64,000 bases of DNA, from positions 17,732,001 to 17,796,000 of the forward strand of contig OU452201.1 in the NCBI GenBank assembly GCA_911728435.2, read 5' to 3'. Origin of the DNA: Apoderus coryli (lineage: Eukaryota > Arthropoda > Insecta > Coleoptera > Attelabidae). A program made the position numbers and the translations under genes. Below the pieces are notes generated by a model. It saw only the letters and a list, made by a program, of their open reading frames with translations, was not told where the DNA came from and did not search any database. Below, piece after piece: positions 12,754 to 23,600 of this stretch (position 1 is the stretch's first letter; every line of letters begins with the position of its first letter).

Positions 12754-13515
12754 AATTATGTTTTCTCAAAGCAAAAGCAGAGTTTGATTCAAAGCAAAAG
12801 TCTAATTTGACAAAAGCAGAATCTTCCTCAAAACAAAAGCTGAGATTTCGTTCTTTGCAAAAAGCATTGGAAAATCGAGAATTTTCGCACATCAAACGAT
12901 CGGATTTTGACTGTCTTACGACTTTGTCATTTGACCGAAGATGTGTTGCGATTTTGAGATGATCTTACGATCTTTTCTCCTCCTCAAAAATTCTTTTGAA
13001 CATTTAACAAAAGAAACTTGTCTTGTGGTACTTCCACAACTGATGAGCCGAATTTAAGGCGAAACAAGCTTAGAGCATATCTTCCCCAGCGAAACTGGGT
13101 ATTTAAGTTTAATTTGAAAACGTATTGGATAAAACCAAAACAATTTTCGTTGAAACGGAGGGTATCATAAGCTTTCGACCTTATTGGTCTCTTCAGTAGG
13201 ACAAAATCAGTCCTAGAGCTGTGTAAATTATGTTTTCTCAAAGCAAAAGCAGAGTTTGATTCAAAGCAAAAGTCTAATTTGACAAAAGCAGAATCTTTCT
13301 CAAAGCAAAAGCTGAGATTTCGTTCTTTGCAAAAAGCATTGGAAAATCGAGCTTATGATACCCTCCATTTCAACGAAAATTGTTTTGGTTTTATCCAATA
13401 CGTTTTCAAATTAAACTTAAATACCCAGTTTCGCTGGGGAAGATATGCTCTAAGCTTGTTTCGCCTTAAATTCGGCTCATCAGTTGTGAAAGTACCACAA
13501 GACAAGTTTCTTTTG
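12754..13515. mobile_element. Foldback-like element with direct and inverted repeats and a 12-bp flanking duplication
   Basis: A block rich in CAAAGCAAAAG (12754 to about 12885) is repeated directly at about 13226-13352 with few changes. A second block of about 165 bp (13007-13171) is repeated in inverted orientation at 13353-13515. The whole unit is flanked by identical TTTACATATGTA at 12742-12753 and 13516-13527. Apparent ORFs on both strands (85 and 104 codons) are the two arms read in opposite directions and have no recognisable protein family. The flanking 12-mer contains a palindrome, so chance is not fully excluded, but the repeat architecture is clear. Confidence 0.8.
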
Positions 13516-13527
13516 TTTACATATGTA

Positions 13528-14582
13528 GGCCATATCATATATCACACTGTATATAAAATTAATCTCAATAATAACTTAAATCCTAAACTTTAGTTTTTTA
13601 TTTTATTTAATAGATGTACTTTATATTTATTATGATGTACTTATATGTAAATTGTACAATTTTTTTTATTATTATTAAATTAATGGTAATAAAGGTGCCC
13701 GTTATTAGTGTTTTAAGTAATGCTTCTCCAGTTATTAAATATATTAATGTTTTACAGGCTGTTCAGAATTTTATTACTCACCATTAAGATCTCAGGAAAT
13801 GTGCAATATTAGGTACTTATTGGAATCCACTTTCAAATTACTCTTATCTACAAAGGTTCCGAATTACTGACAAAAAAAAGGAAAAATGCGCAATTTTTAT
13901 TTATCTAAATTTCTGTTTTTTTTCTTTTCTATTTGTTTATTTACGGACAATAATGTCCAATTTCATTTTGATAACAACAATATACAACACTAGCAAAAAT
14001 AACTATAATAAAACCTCTTAAATTAGATAATTTTACAATTCAAAAAGAAAAGAAAAAACAGTCCCATAACGGTACATTAACAGAAGAAAATTAAACAAAT
14101 AAATTTCCTAAAATTACACTAAAATTAAACTCGAGAATTCCAAGGCAGCGGCGCACCGCAAATCTACCGGTCAGCTCGCGCATAAAGATACGTGAGTCAA
14201 CGAAAACATCGAGCTGCTGCCGGAATCGATTTGCTAGAGCCGGAACTCTAGCCATAAAAGAACTTGAGGCGTAATTTGTCCTATGAAAAGGCTCATGAAA
14301 CAAGGCTTCATGTTCCATCTAGAAGCACACGGGCAAGTAAAATAATATAAGTAGATTTAGTGCGACTTTGCACTGCAAAGTCGCACTAAATCTACTACTG
14401 CATGAGTTCAAACCTTTGATTATACTTTATTTTCTGGAGTTAACGTCTTTAATTTATTTAATTTCAGAAGTATATGCTTTATTTGTAGTTCTAATAAATA
14501 ATAGAATAACTCCGCTATAAAGCAATGAAATAAAAATTATTTAATATGTAGGTATTGACAAAAATCACTTTACAATAAAAAT
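13528..14582. other. Intergenic DNA between foldback element and Vps36
   Basis: AT-rich sequence with no gene seen. It includes the perfect palindrome listed separately at 14350-14396. Confidence 0.5.
14350..14396. repeat. Perfect 47-bp palindrome
   Basis: Arms of 23 bp (AGTAGATTTAGTGCGACTTT...) are separated by a single C. There is no T-run or flanking gene structure suggesting a terminator or tRNA. It would form a near-loopless hairpin or cruciform. Confidence 0.95.
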
Positions 14583-15890
14583 TTATTCTTCTGATTTTAT
14601 CATAAATAAATTGGGATAAAATCGCAATCCTTCAATAGAATCATCACGGCAACATTTTCCATACTTCTCTGCTGTTAGTAGACGTTCTTTAGCTAATGTT
14701 AAGGATATTCCCAACTGTTTCGATAATTCCTCCGATGTCAATGAATTAGAATCTTCCACCTAAAAGGAGAAATGTTCAGTTAACTTTATAGTAAAGGAAC
14801 TACAAAGTTTAAAGTCTAGTTAAAATAAAAACAAGCGCCACTTATACATTAAAAACCGTACCAAAATAGCCGTAGCTTCCGCCATACTGACATCATCCAA
14901 TGTCCGAAGTTGCAAAACCATAACACCAGAATTAAACTGGTACATCTTCAATGGTACGTCCAAGGAATCCATAGTTTTGCAAGCGTTAAGAACATCTTCA
15001 GGTGAGAGAAGTTCAAGGCCTCGAGCGCGATTAACACGGCAAAAAACATCTGTAAGTGCCATCATACCTCCCACATCTATAAATAAATATCTTGAACTTT
15101 CATAAAAGACGAGATGCAAAAAAAGTAGTCAGGATGATGACATCCATCCATCATCCAAAATTAGGTCTCATGACCTGAGCGACAAGGATTTTTTATCAGT
15201 TTTTTAGTTTTCGAGATACAGTATTAAAATCTTTAGTTTAGGTTCGACATTAGATAATATAAATAAAGAAAAATAATTGAAATGTAGTACCCTATACATA
15301 AGTCAAATTTATACAATGAAGTTTAAATACATTTTAAGTTTTTTGCAAATAATATCAAATTTCCACTTACCTTCAACATGTGGCCCTAAAAACTCAGCAA
15401 TTTCCTTTGCTAAGCTCCTATAATACTGACTGCTTGATTTATATGAATCTCTTGTAACAGGGTCATCTATACCTAAGCTAAGTAAATAAGACTTAAACCT
15501 CATTGTTTCGTCCTCTGTAATGTCTCCTTGTTTTTCCTGGAAAATAGGGTTTGTTCATAAATTAAGGTCAGCGGTTTTTATCAGTAAAATTAATAGCTAA
15601 CCCGTATTTTCGAAGAAATATTCCTTGACAATCTAACCATATCTTTCGCCATTGTCATCAATTTATTTAGATCCTGAAAGGCTATCGATAAACTTTCATC
15701 TGTAGCTTTATGTTTTTCCTGCAAACTGCGTTCAATACCGACAATTCCAGTCCTTAATTGTATGCTCTGCACTTGGGATCTTCCTTGATTTTGCATCACT
15801 GATGAACTATTATTGATTCTGAATTTTTCAGCAACCACAGCCAATTCTTTCAAAAGTTGTTGCAGCTGTTGCCAATTCCACTTTTCGGTT
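14583..15890 (-). CDS. Vps36: ESCRT-II subunit Vps36, C-terminal exons (5' end not found)
   Basis: Vps36 joins Vps22 and Vps25 in ESCRT-II, which sorts ubiquitinated cargo at endosomes. Minus-strand exons: 15890(?)-15602, 15536-15371, 15076-14862 and 14759-14583, with GT-AG junctions and consistent phases. They give about 281 residues. Visible family blocks are [15 protein letters not shown] (linker helix), KQGDITEDE then [30 protein letters not shown] followed by [11 protein letters not shown] (first winged helix), and [22 protein letters not shown] ending [10 protein letters not shown] (second winged helix). The family is normally about 390 aa. The missing roughly 100 residues are the N-terminal GLUE domain that binds ubiquitin and PI3P. 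The frame stays open a little past 15890 ([10 protein letters not shown]). No GLUE-like exon was recognised before the AP-1 mu gene begins at 17643. It may be diverged, lost or misassembled. Confidence 0.88.
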
Positions 15891-16289
15891 CTGGTAAACT
15901 TGACCCACAGAATTTTACACTTTTTCTTAACTTTTTATAAAGCTTACCTGAAATAGAGATGAATTAAAGCAAAAAATCAATGGATCATACAGTTTTTTGT
16001 TCTTAAATAAATAATAAAGAACTAAACTGCCTCGCTACTTTTGGAACAAAAAATGCCATTACCCCATAATTATATAAACCATTTATAGGATATTTTTCTA
16101 TTTAGTACACTTGACCCACAGAATTCCTACTACTTAAGACACACAGATCCTATTAAAGTACTTTTTTAAGTAAAATAAATTTGCTAAAATATTAAAATAG
16201 GGTTAGTGTGTTACCTCTCTCTCTCTCTATTATTGGCCTCTACAACTGGGTAATTTAGCCATTTCTTTAGTTATATATATTTGTGAGAA

Positions 16290-16485
16290 TTCTTGGACCT
16301 ACAGTTTAGCGTGGAATCCGAACCACGGTCGCCAACTGCCAACCTACCAAGGCGCATATAGTTAATTGCGCATTGAGCACCTACGACTATGTCAGAGAAC
16401 AATTAGTTGTTCTCTGACTATGTAGTCCATAACTACATGGCATCGGCAAGTCTACCGACTCGGCCGGAACCACCGTCCACCCACT
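16290..16485 (-). mobile_element. tRNA-like SINE (class II tRNA-type head)
   Basis: On the minus strand CCGGCCGAGTCGGTAGACTT resembles a Pol III A box of Leu/Ser-type tRNA (GGCCGAGT-GG). About 120 nt later GTGGTTCGGATTCCAC resembles a T-arm/B box. About 50 bp around the B-box part recurs on the opposite strand at 19860-19918. The A-B distance is too long for a real tRNA, and a palindrome (16391-16418) sits between the boxes, so this is a SINE-like repeat and not a tRNA gene. Confidence 0.55.
16391..16418. repeat. 28-bp palindrome within the SINE-like repeat
   Basis: GTCAGAGAACAA and its exact complement flank TTAG (12-bp arms, 4-nt loop). It is flanked by the word ACTATGT on both sides in direct orientation, suggesting a local inverted duplication. 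Confidence 0.9.
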
Positions 16486-17642
16486 ATCCACACGACCAGG
16501 TACTTAATACCATGATCGCATCAGTGCTGCCAATGGCTATGATCTAAATTATGCGCACCGTCGTCCGTAATTATGCGATTTTATCCAACATTGTGCGATT
16601 TCTGAAAAAGGCTCTAAAACAAATAAAAAAAAAGCCGACATTTCATTACTGTCTTCTTCCTATTGTATTACGAACAGCAAGATTATTATGTTTATTATTA
16701 ATATAAAGTATAATAATTGTTTTATAAAGACAAAGGTATAATGAAAAGACCAATAACAGTCAAATTGCTTAATCTTAACGCTAATCTAATGCCTCAGTCA
16801 CCCCTACGAATTCCAGAGACAATATTATTACTCACCTAACAGGATCTTTGGGGAAGCAAAAAAAATGTTTAGAGTAAGTGTACCGCTCATTGAAACCACG
16901 TGTTGCAGCCCACACATGTCCACCCTATTTTTTCATTGTATTAATCACAAGACCCGTTAATAGAAAATAAAATCCTTTTAATTCTCACGTACACTATACA
17001 GAAAACACAGAATCAGATTACAAACACAATATTTAATTATCTATATCGTACACGCCGACAATGAACTCTATACTGAACACAGGAGTGAATGGCATCTGCC
17101 TACGTCTATGCGATTATTGTCACATTTTATCCTATAATGGCGGCATGTGCGACGAGGTGCGCATGACGCCTCACAAGCGGAGAGTCGCAATACTGTATAC
17201 TGTATTATTTATTATACTATGGTTACATGATGGGAGCATGTTGCATATCAAAAAGAATTCAGAGTATATACTTCTCTATATACATGGTCAAAAGTCATAA
17301 TTTAGAAAGCGTCAACACACAGAATCCGCTCTGTCTCTGGCTTATAATCGACAGCATTGTGATGAGTGATGAGGAACAATTTACAACTTTGTCGAACTCG
17401 GTATAGAAAGTTAATGTTTGTGTTGTAAATTAAAAAAAGATATAAAAAATTAATATTATAATTAATATACACACACACCAAATGCATTGTGATTTTATTC
17501 AAATACTTAGTCCTATTAAACATAATATATGGGAATGAATAATAATTATTACATATTATATAACATTAGCAAATTGTATTTACTTAACTAAAAAATAACT
17601 TATAGTGCTTTCTATGTTTGTGTATATATATATATAAAAATG

Positions 17643-19464
17643 TTAATTAGTTCTTAATTGATAGTCGCCATTTTGTGTAATGTATCTAACCCACGGCAAT
17701 GCTTGATAGCCACTCTTTTCGATAATTTTCAAATATCGGACTTGTATACCAGATGTTGTAAAGTAGGGAATTTCAAACTGGACTTGAATGGGTGGTTTAC
17801 CTTCAGTGTCTTCACACTCGACACTAGGTAGACCGAAATGGGCTCGCATTAAGTACTCTTTACCTAAAAATCATATAAAAGAAAAATTAATTAAATGATA
17901 AATAATAAGTTAAGACTATCTACATTTATTTATTATTTATGGAGAATGTGACATAGTGATAAAACAACGTCTGATACATTACTAATTAGTATCTACAGTT
18001 GTCATAATTGTTGATTATTTTTGACAAGTGTCATATTTATTTGCTTTCTAAAGCCATCATGTCTAACTAAAATCAATTACTTAGTCATATCACTATTATT
18101 GTAAAAAAAAATTATCAATATTTGGAAAACTATAAATTGATCCATAGGGACTTATAGTTGATATATCTCAGGCTGCTAATTAAATTCCTTACGAGAGGGT
18201 TTATAGTTACATATACGAAAGTATGCAGATGCGGTAGTCTCAAACTCATATATTTTTATTTTGTTACTTTGAAAGATGTAAAAAAAGTTCGATTTAAGTA
18301 GGTAAGTATAGAAAAAAAAAACGGACAACGATCACTTTCAAAATCTTGCAATACAGCAATCAATCGCGGCAGTCGTTGGTCTACTTATCTGCCTAGGAAG
18401 TGTAAAAATTGCTTACCTCCAGGGAATGACTTGATATTCCATATAATGGCGTTCTTTTCAGGAGCATACTTTACACTCCCAATTGTAGTCTTAAATTTCG
18501 GAGAATCTGCATCCTGAGGAACCGGTATAATAATCTCCACATTATTTGCCGTTGATCTCCGTTTAAATTGTGATTTGGCCTTAATCATATACTCCACACG
18601 ACTATGCGCATGTCGCTCAATCACAGACTCAATCCATATGAGTGGTTTGACATGGGTATTGAGCCGGTAGGACATCAGTTCGAATTCCCCATCAGGTGGT
18701 ATGAATGATATCGTTCTGTCGATCTCAAACCTCGATAGTCTGACGCATTGATGAAACTTAACGTCCTCCAATTCAACAGACTTTGATTTACCTCTACCGG
18801 TACTCTCGAAAAGGACTTTATCATTAAGTCCTAAACGCAACTCCGGCATTCCAGACAAATAAACTCTCATTTTTATTGCTCCCACTATTTCACTACGCAG
18901 TACATTACCGTTAGCATTTGCCAAAAGATTTACAGACTCGATTACGTCCAAAAATACTTCATTCTTGCGATATTTAATACCTTCTGAACGCCATGAAACC
19001 GCGTTAGTTACTGCTACAGGAATTCTCGGTTGAATTTCCAATTTATGACCTTCCTGTGTAATGTACTCTTGCAAAATCTTACTATCGGTGGTTTGCGGAT
19101 AACCAAAATCGATTAATTCATCAAGAAGTTCGTATATAACAACAAAATTGTCTCGTATACTTTCTTCTTCTAATTCTTTAAAATATTCTGTCATCACTCG
19201 AACGATCTTATGCAGGAATACAAATACTAATGCTATGTTTGCATTCTTTTTTGTGGTACTAACAATAAACAGATTATTAGTCTTGATATATGCAAAAGTA
19301 CAATCGTTTGTTTGTAGGATAGGTGTTAGTAAACCCTCCTCTTCTTTTTCCATTAAAAGAGGCATAAACTTTTCTATAACACTCATATCAATATCACCAC
19401 GATAGTTTCGGGAAATTAGGACTTTCCCTTTGATGTCCAATATGTAAATTGCCGATGAAGACAT
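17643..19464 (-). CDS. AP-1mu: AP-1 clathrin adaptor complex subunit mu
   Basis: Medium chain of the AP-1 heterotetramer that selects YxxPhi cargo for clathrin vesicles at the trans-Golgi network and endosomes. The exons 19464-18417 and 17863-17643 join in phase 1 (SFPGG/KEYLMRAHFG) and give 422 aa, the normal length. Residues 1 to about 140 form the longin-like domain (MSSSAIYILDIKGKVLISRN). From about 165 comes the mu-homology domain with SWRSEGIKYRKNEVFLDV, the PIP-contacting and Tyr-pocket strands, and YLKIIEKSGYQALPWVRYIT at the end. The start Met lies in the conserved MSASA(I/V) context. It is divergent from DENND5 (1.17 kb between start codons). A TTTATT (AATAAA on the gene strand) lies about 150 bp past the stop, near 17494. 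No defects seen. Confidence 0.98.
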
Positions 19465-19859
19465 GATGGCTAGTTAGACGAAATTACTAAATGTGAAGTC
19501 CTCAATTATTACTTATTTCACTGTGATTATCAAACGAATGGTTTAGCCAAGCCCATAGTTAATATTAACCTATAGCTACGTCATTCGATATTAGATAATA
19601 CAAATGAAAATAGTTGAATTTATATACACACTATCTAGTAGATTACAATTAAATTAAACGAATTTATTCTTACTGTAGAAATTAGAAATGAAATTAAAAT
19701 TAAGAAATTAAATTTTGTTGACAATTTTTGCCACATATGTTGTATGTCAAATGTTTGAAGTTTGAAACTGACAACCTGACAATAGAAAAAACAGCGTTGC
19801 AACTGATTTTTGCGGGAATGTAATAACATTTTCTAAAGACAAGACTACATATTTGTGGG

Positions 19860-19918
19860 TGCTGGCGGATGGCAGTCGAGGACCGTGGTTCGGAATCCAC
19901 GCTAAACTGTAGGTCCAT
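19860..19918 (+). repeat. Partial copy of the tRNA-like SINE
   Basis: GGACCGTGGTTCGGAATCCA and the following CGCTAAACTGTAGGTCCA match the minus strand of 16301-16350 with few mismatches. Only the B-box side is present. Confidence 0.75.
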
Positions 19919-20085
19919 ACGCTGGTTGAATGTCTATCATGACAAGATTCCAATAATACAAGAAAAAAAAACAGCATTCCGAGTCCACGTCGGCACTTTG
20001 AACTGAATAATTTCAAACTGTGATGTATGACTTCGCCATTTTAGGAGAGAAGACAGGCATATCGAAAAACAATTATATGTTTCAG

Positions 20086-20123
20086 CATAGAATAAGAAAG
20101 CTAGCTAGCTTTCTTATTCTATG
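20086..20123. repeat. Perfect 38-bp palindrome
   Basis: CATAGAATAAGAAAGCTAG is followed immediately by its exact reverse complement (19-bp arms, no loop). It lies in the shared AP-1 mu/DENND5 upstream region. Confidence 0.95.
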
Positions 20124-20634
20124 GTTTCAGTTTCTAACCACAGCCATTGTCTTTATAACAGAGAAATGTATACTAGTAACTAGTAGTAGTACCCTATATG
20201 GAACCATTGCCTTATGGAACACAGGAGTGAACGGATCTATCTACGTCTCGTCTATGCTTCATGTCGCAGTTCGTCTTCTTGACTTGGCCACATTTACCGC
20301 GAACGAATGGGAACTACAAGGTAGTGTGCGAAGTATCTTGAATCTCGTGATAAAGTGAAGTGAGGTAACAACAACTGAGAATGAGAATTGCTTGACTAAT
20401 TTTTATAAACAAAATAGTAAAAGTCTAAAATGAAAATAAAGTATAATATTAAATATTATGTGAATATTACGACGAATACAAAAGACCGTAAATTTGTAAA
20501 TATGGAATAATATAAAAATACTTCAATAAAAACTAGCTGTTATAAGGAAAATATTTATTATGCATTAATGTTTAAGAAAGATATAATTTATTTATATCAT
20601 ATTGTTCTAGGATTACTGTTAAATTAAGTAAAAT

Positions 20635-23600
20635 ATGGCAAAATTGGCTGACTATTTTGTTATTTGCGGCTTGGACTACAATTCTGGGTTGGAACCCGAT
20701 AAATACTCAGGTGAAACACAATATAGTGTAGTGTAGAAAGTTCTAAATTATTTTATTTTAGAAGACAATCTTCACGTATCACCGTTAGAACGTTCGTACA
20801 AATCAATTGTTTTGGCACATTATCCAGAAAATGTTCTCTCAAATCCTTTTGATGCGTCGGCAGTATCTATGGTAGGTAAACATTATTAATTTGCTTCGTT
20901 AACTATTTTGAACTTCTTACTGTTTCAGTTGTCATTGCCGTGTGGTCTTAAATTCCGTACTCAGAAACACTCTGTTACTCAAGCACCCAATTTCCATTCA
21001 TTTCTTATTACCAGAGAAGATGGCAAACGATGCTATGGATTCAGTCTGATTTTCTATGAGGAAGTTAGGAATAGAGACATATGTACTGCTATGCAAACTT
21101 TGCAGGTACAGATTTCCCAAAATTATGTCTATTATATGGTATTTTTTGAAGTACATACCTAATTATATTATACCTAGGCAATGTACATCACTGAATTGTC
21201 CAGCGGTTTAAAAGTTCGTGCCATACAACAGGCACAAAATCAGACTCCCCAATCGCGATCACTACCCAGACATTTCAAATTACAATCATCGCCAAATCCA
21301 AATGGAGCAGCTCTAACATATTATGATATATCCAAGGATAAATTGTTTGTTTCTAAAAGCATTGGGATTATATGTCAACGAGCTTATGTACAGGCAGCTA
21401 AAACGTTTTTGGAAAATATCTACAGGTAAGTACATGTTACATAAATTTTTTTTCGTGTATTTTTTACAATAAATCAACACTGAACAGGCTAAATATTTAA
21501 TTTTTACAGTCTAGTTTTTTTAAATTTTGATATCAATACTAAACTTAATATTTATTTGAAATTATTGATTAGGTATATGCCCAGGAGGTTTACAACAACT
21601 AGAGGTCTCAGCTTGGAGAGCTACGTATTCAATTTGCTTTATGAGGTATGATAATTGTTTTATTCGGAATATCAAAGTAGTTTTCTGACATTTTTACTTT
21701 TATCTAGGTTGAAATGCCCGCAGTCGGTAAAAGTATCCTGATACATTTACCACCGACTGATCCACATCTACCGCCTTCCACTGCAGTTTTGCAAAATCCA
21801 GCATCGCCCCTCGAACTGCCTCATTTAGACTATCCTTTACGTTTAATGTTCACATTGTTAGGGGTTGATATTGTTATTCAATTGTTCACATGTCTTTTGT
21901 TAGAGAATCAAGTGCTTCTACGTAGTACAGGTATTTTAATCTTTAATTTATAATTTATGCCATATGTTTTATTGTTTATTTTAGTTTACAAAATAATATT
22001 TGTTTTAACACACAGATTGTCAAAGACTGATGGTGGTTGCTGAGTGCATAACATCATTGTTGTTTCCGTTTTCATGGCCCCACGTGTATGTGCCAATTTT
22101 ACCGGACTCTCTACATCATTTCTTAGATGCCCCAGTGCCATTTTTGATGGGTAAGTCATGCGTTATTACTTATGAAAATAATTTCGTGGCAAAGCGGACT
22201 AAAATGTTGGCTTTACCTACACAAGGAATTTTGTTTAATTTAGCAGGGCCCCAGTCTAATTCGATAGAAACCAGACCGAGGCATGGGTCGACAGGTACTG
22301 ACGAATTCGTTTCGCTCTTGTTATGAGCTCGTCAGAGCACCATAGTCGCTGCCCATCACAAATATCGGCCTGCATTTAAGCACAATAGGATACACAACAG
22401 TAGACACATGTAAACACATATCATCTACATGTACATAGTAATGCATATCCTAAACCATGCAGAGGCCGAACAAACTCAATGTATAGGTAAAACCAGTCGT
22501 ATAAATAGAAATAAATATAAATAAAAATAGTATGAACACAAAACGCTAGCAGGAGACCATTTTATCCTTCTGCCAGCATCTCCCAAATATTTGGGTTTCA
22601 GCAATGCTCGGACGGTGGTCTCCAAGCGTTCTGCCGTCGATGTTTAATGCCAAATAATGAAAAATTAAGAGGATTTCATGTCCGTAAATATAATAAATGA
22701 AAATAATTTCGTGGCAAAGCGGACTAAAATGTTGGCTTTACCTACACAAGGAATTTTGTTTAATTTAGCAGGGCCCCAGTCTAATTCGATAGAAACCAGA
22801 CCGAGGCATGGGTCGACAGGTACTGACGAATTCGTTTCGCTCTTGTTATGAGCTCGTCAGAGCACCATAGTCGCTGCCCATCACAAATATCGGCCTGCAT
22901 TTAAGCACAATAGGATACACAACAGTAGACACATGTAAACACATATCATCTACATGTACATAGTAATGCATATCCTAAACCATGCAGAGGCCGAACAAAC
23001 TCAATGTATAGGTAAAACCAGTCGTATAAATAGAAATAAATATAAATAAAAATAGTATGAACACAAAACGCTAGCAGGAGACCATTTTATCCTTCTGCCA
23101 GCATCTCCCAAATATTTGGGTTTCAGCAATGCTCGGACGGTGGTCTCCAAGCGTTCTGCCGTCGATGTTTAATGCCAAATAATGAAAAATTAAGAGGATT
23201 TCATGTCCGTAAATATAATAAATGAAAATAATTTCGTGGCAAAGCGGACTAAAATGTTGGCTTTACCTACACAAGGAATTTTGTTTAATTTAGCAGGGCC
23301 CCAGTCTAATTCATTGAGTTTGTTCGGCCTCTGCATGGTTTAGGATATGCATTACTATGTACATGTAGATGATATGTGTTTACATGTGTCTACTGTTGTG
23401 TATCCTATTGTGCTTAAATGCAGGCCGATATTTGTGATGGGCAGCGACTATGGTGCTCTGACGAGCTCATAACAAGAGCGAAACGAATTCGTCAGTACCT
23501 GTCGACCCATGCCTCGGTCTGGTTTCTATCGAATTAGACTGGGGCCCTGCTAAATTAAACAAAATTCCTTGTGTAGGTAAAGCCAACATTTTAGTCCGCT

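Larger units (their letters stand above)
15960..17642. other. Intergenic DNA between Vps36 and AP-1 mu
   Basis: It holds a second copy of ACTTGACCCACAGAATT at about 16108 (the first is at about 15898, in the Vps36 5' exon region), a CT repeat at about 16216, a tRNA-like SINE at about 16290-16480, and a repeat word (ACACAGGAGTGAA) at about 17083 that recurs at about 20219. The Vps36 N-terminal exons should lie here but were not recognised. Confidence 0.5.
19465..20634. promoter_or_regulatory. Divergent intergenic region, AP-1 mu / DENND5
   Basis: The two genes point away from each other across 1170 bp, so both promoters should lie here. It also contains half of the SINE-like repeat (19860-19918), the 38-bp palindrome at 20086-20123, and a repeat word shared with about 17083. 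A possible splice acceptor (TTGTTCTAG, ending near 20610) just ahead of the DENND5 ATG suggests a 5' non-coding exon upstream. Individual promoter elements could not be assigned. Confidence 0.4.

Noticed and set aside
12984..13593. Two nearly identical ORFs on opposite strands (85 and 104 codons)
   Set aside because: They are the two arms of an inverted repeat; there is no recognisable protein and no independent evidence of coding.
15892..15950. A 57-nt intron and an upstream Vps36 exon ending ATTTCAG/GTAAGC
   Set aside because: The sequence before GTAAGC is a pyrimidine tract typical of an acceptor and has no GLUE-like coding, so the upstream exon could not be supported.
16290..16485. A possible tRNA-Leu/Ser gene (A-box and B-box like words)
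   Set aside because: The boxes are about 120 nt apart, with a palindrome between them, and no acceptor stem pairs. A SINE fits better.
22030..22326. 98-codon ORF continuing past DENND5 exon 7
   Set aside because: The first ~40 codons are exon 7; the rest reads through the donor GTAAGT into the repeat array.
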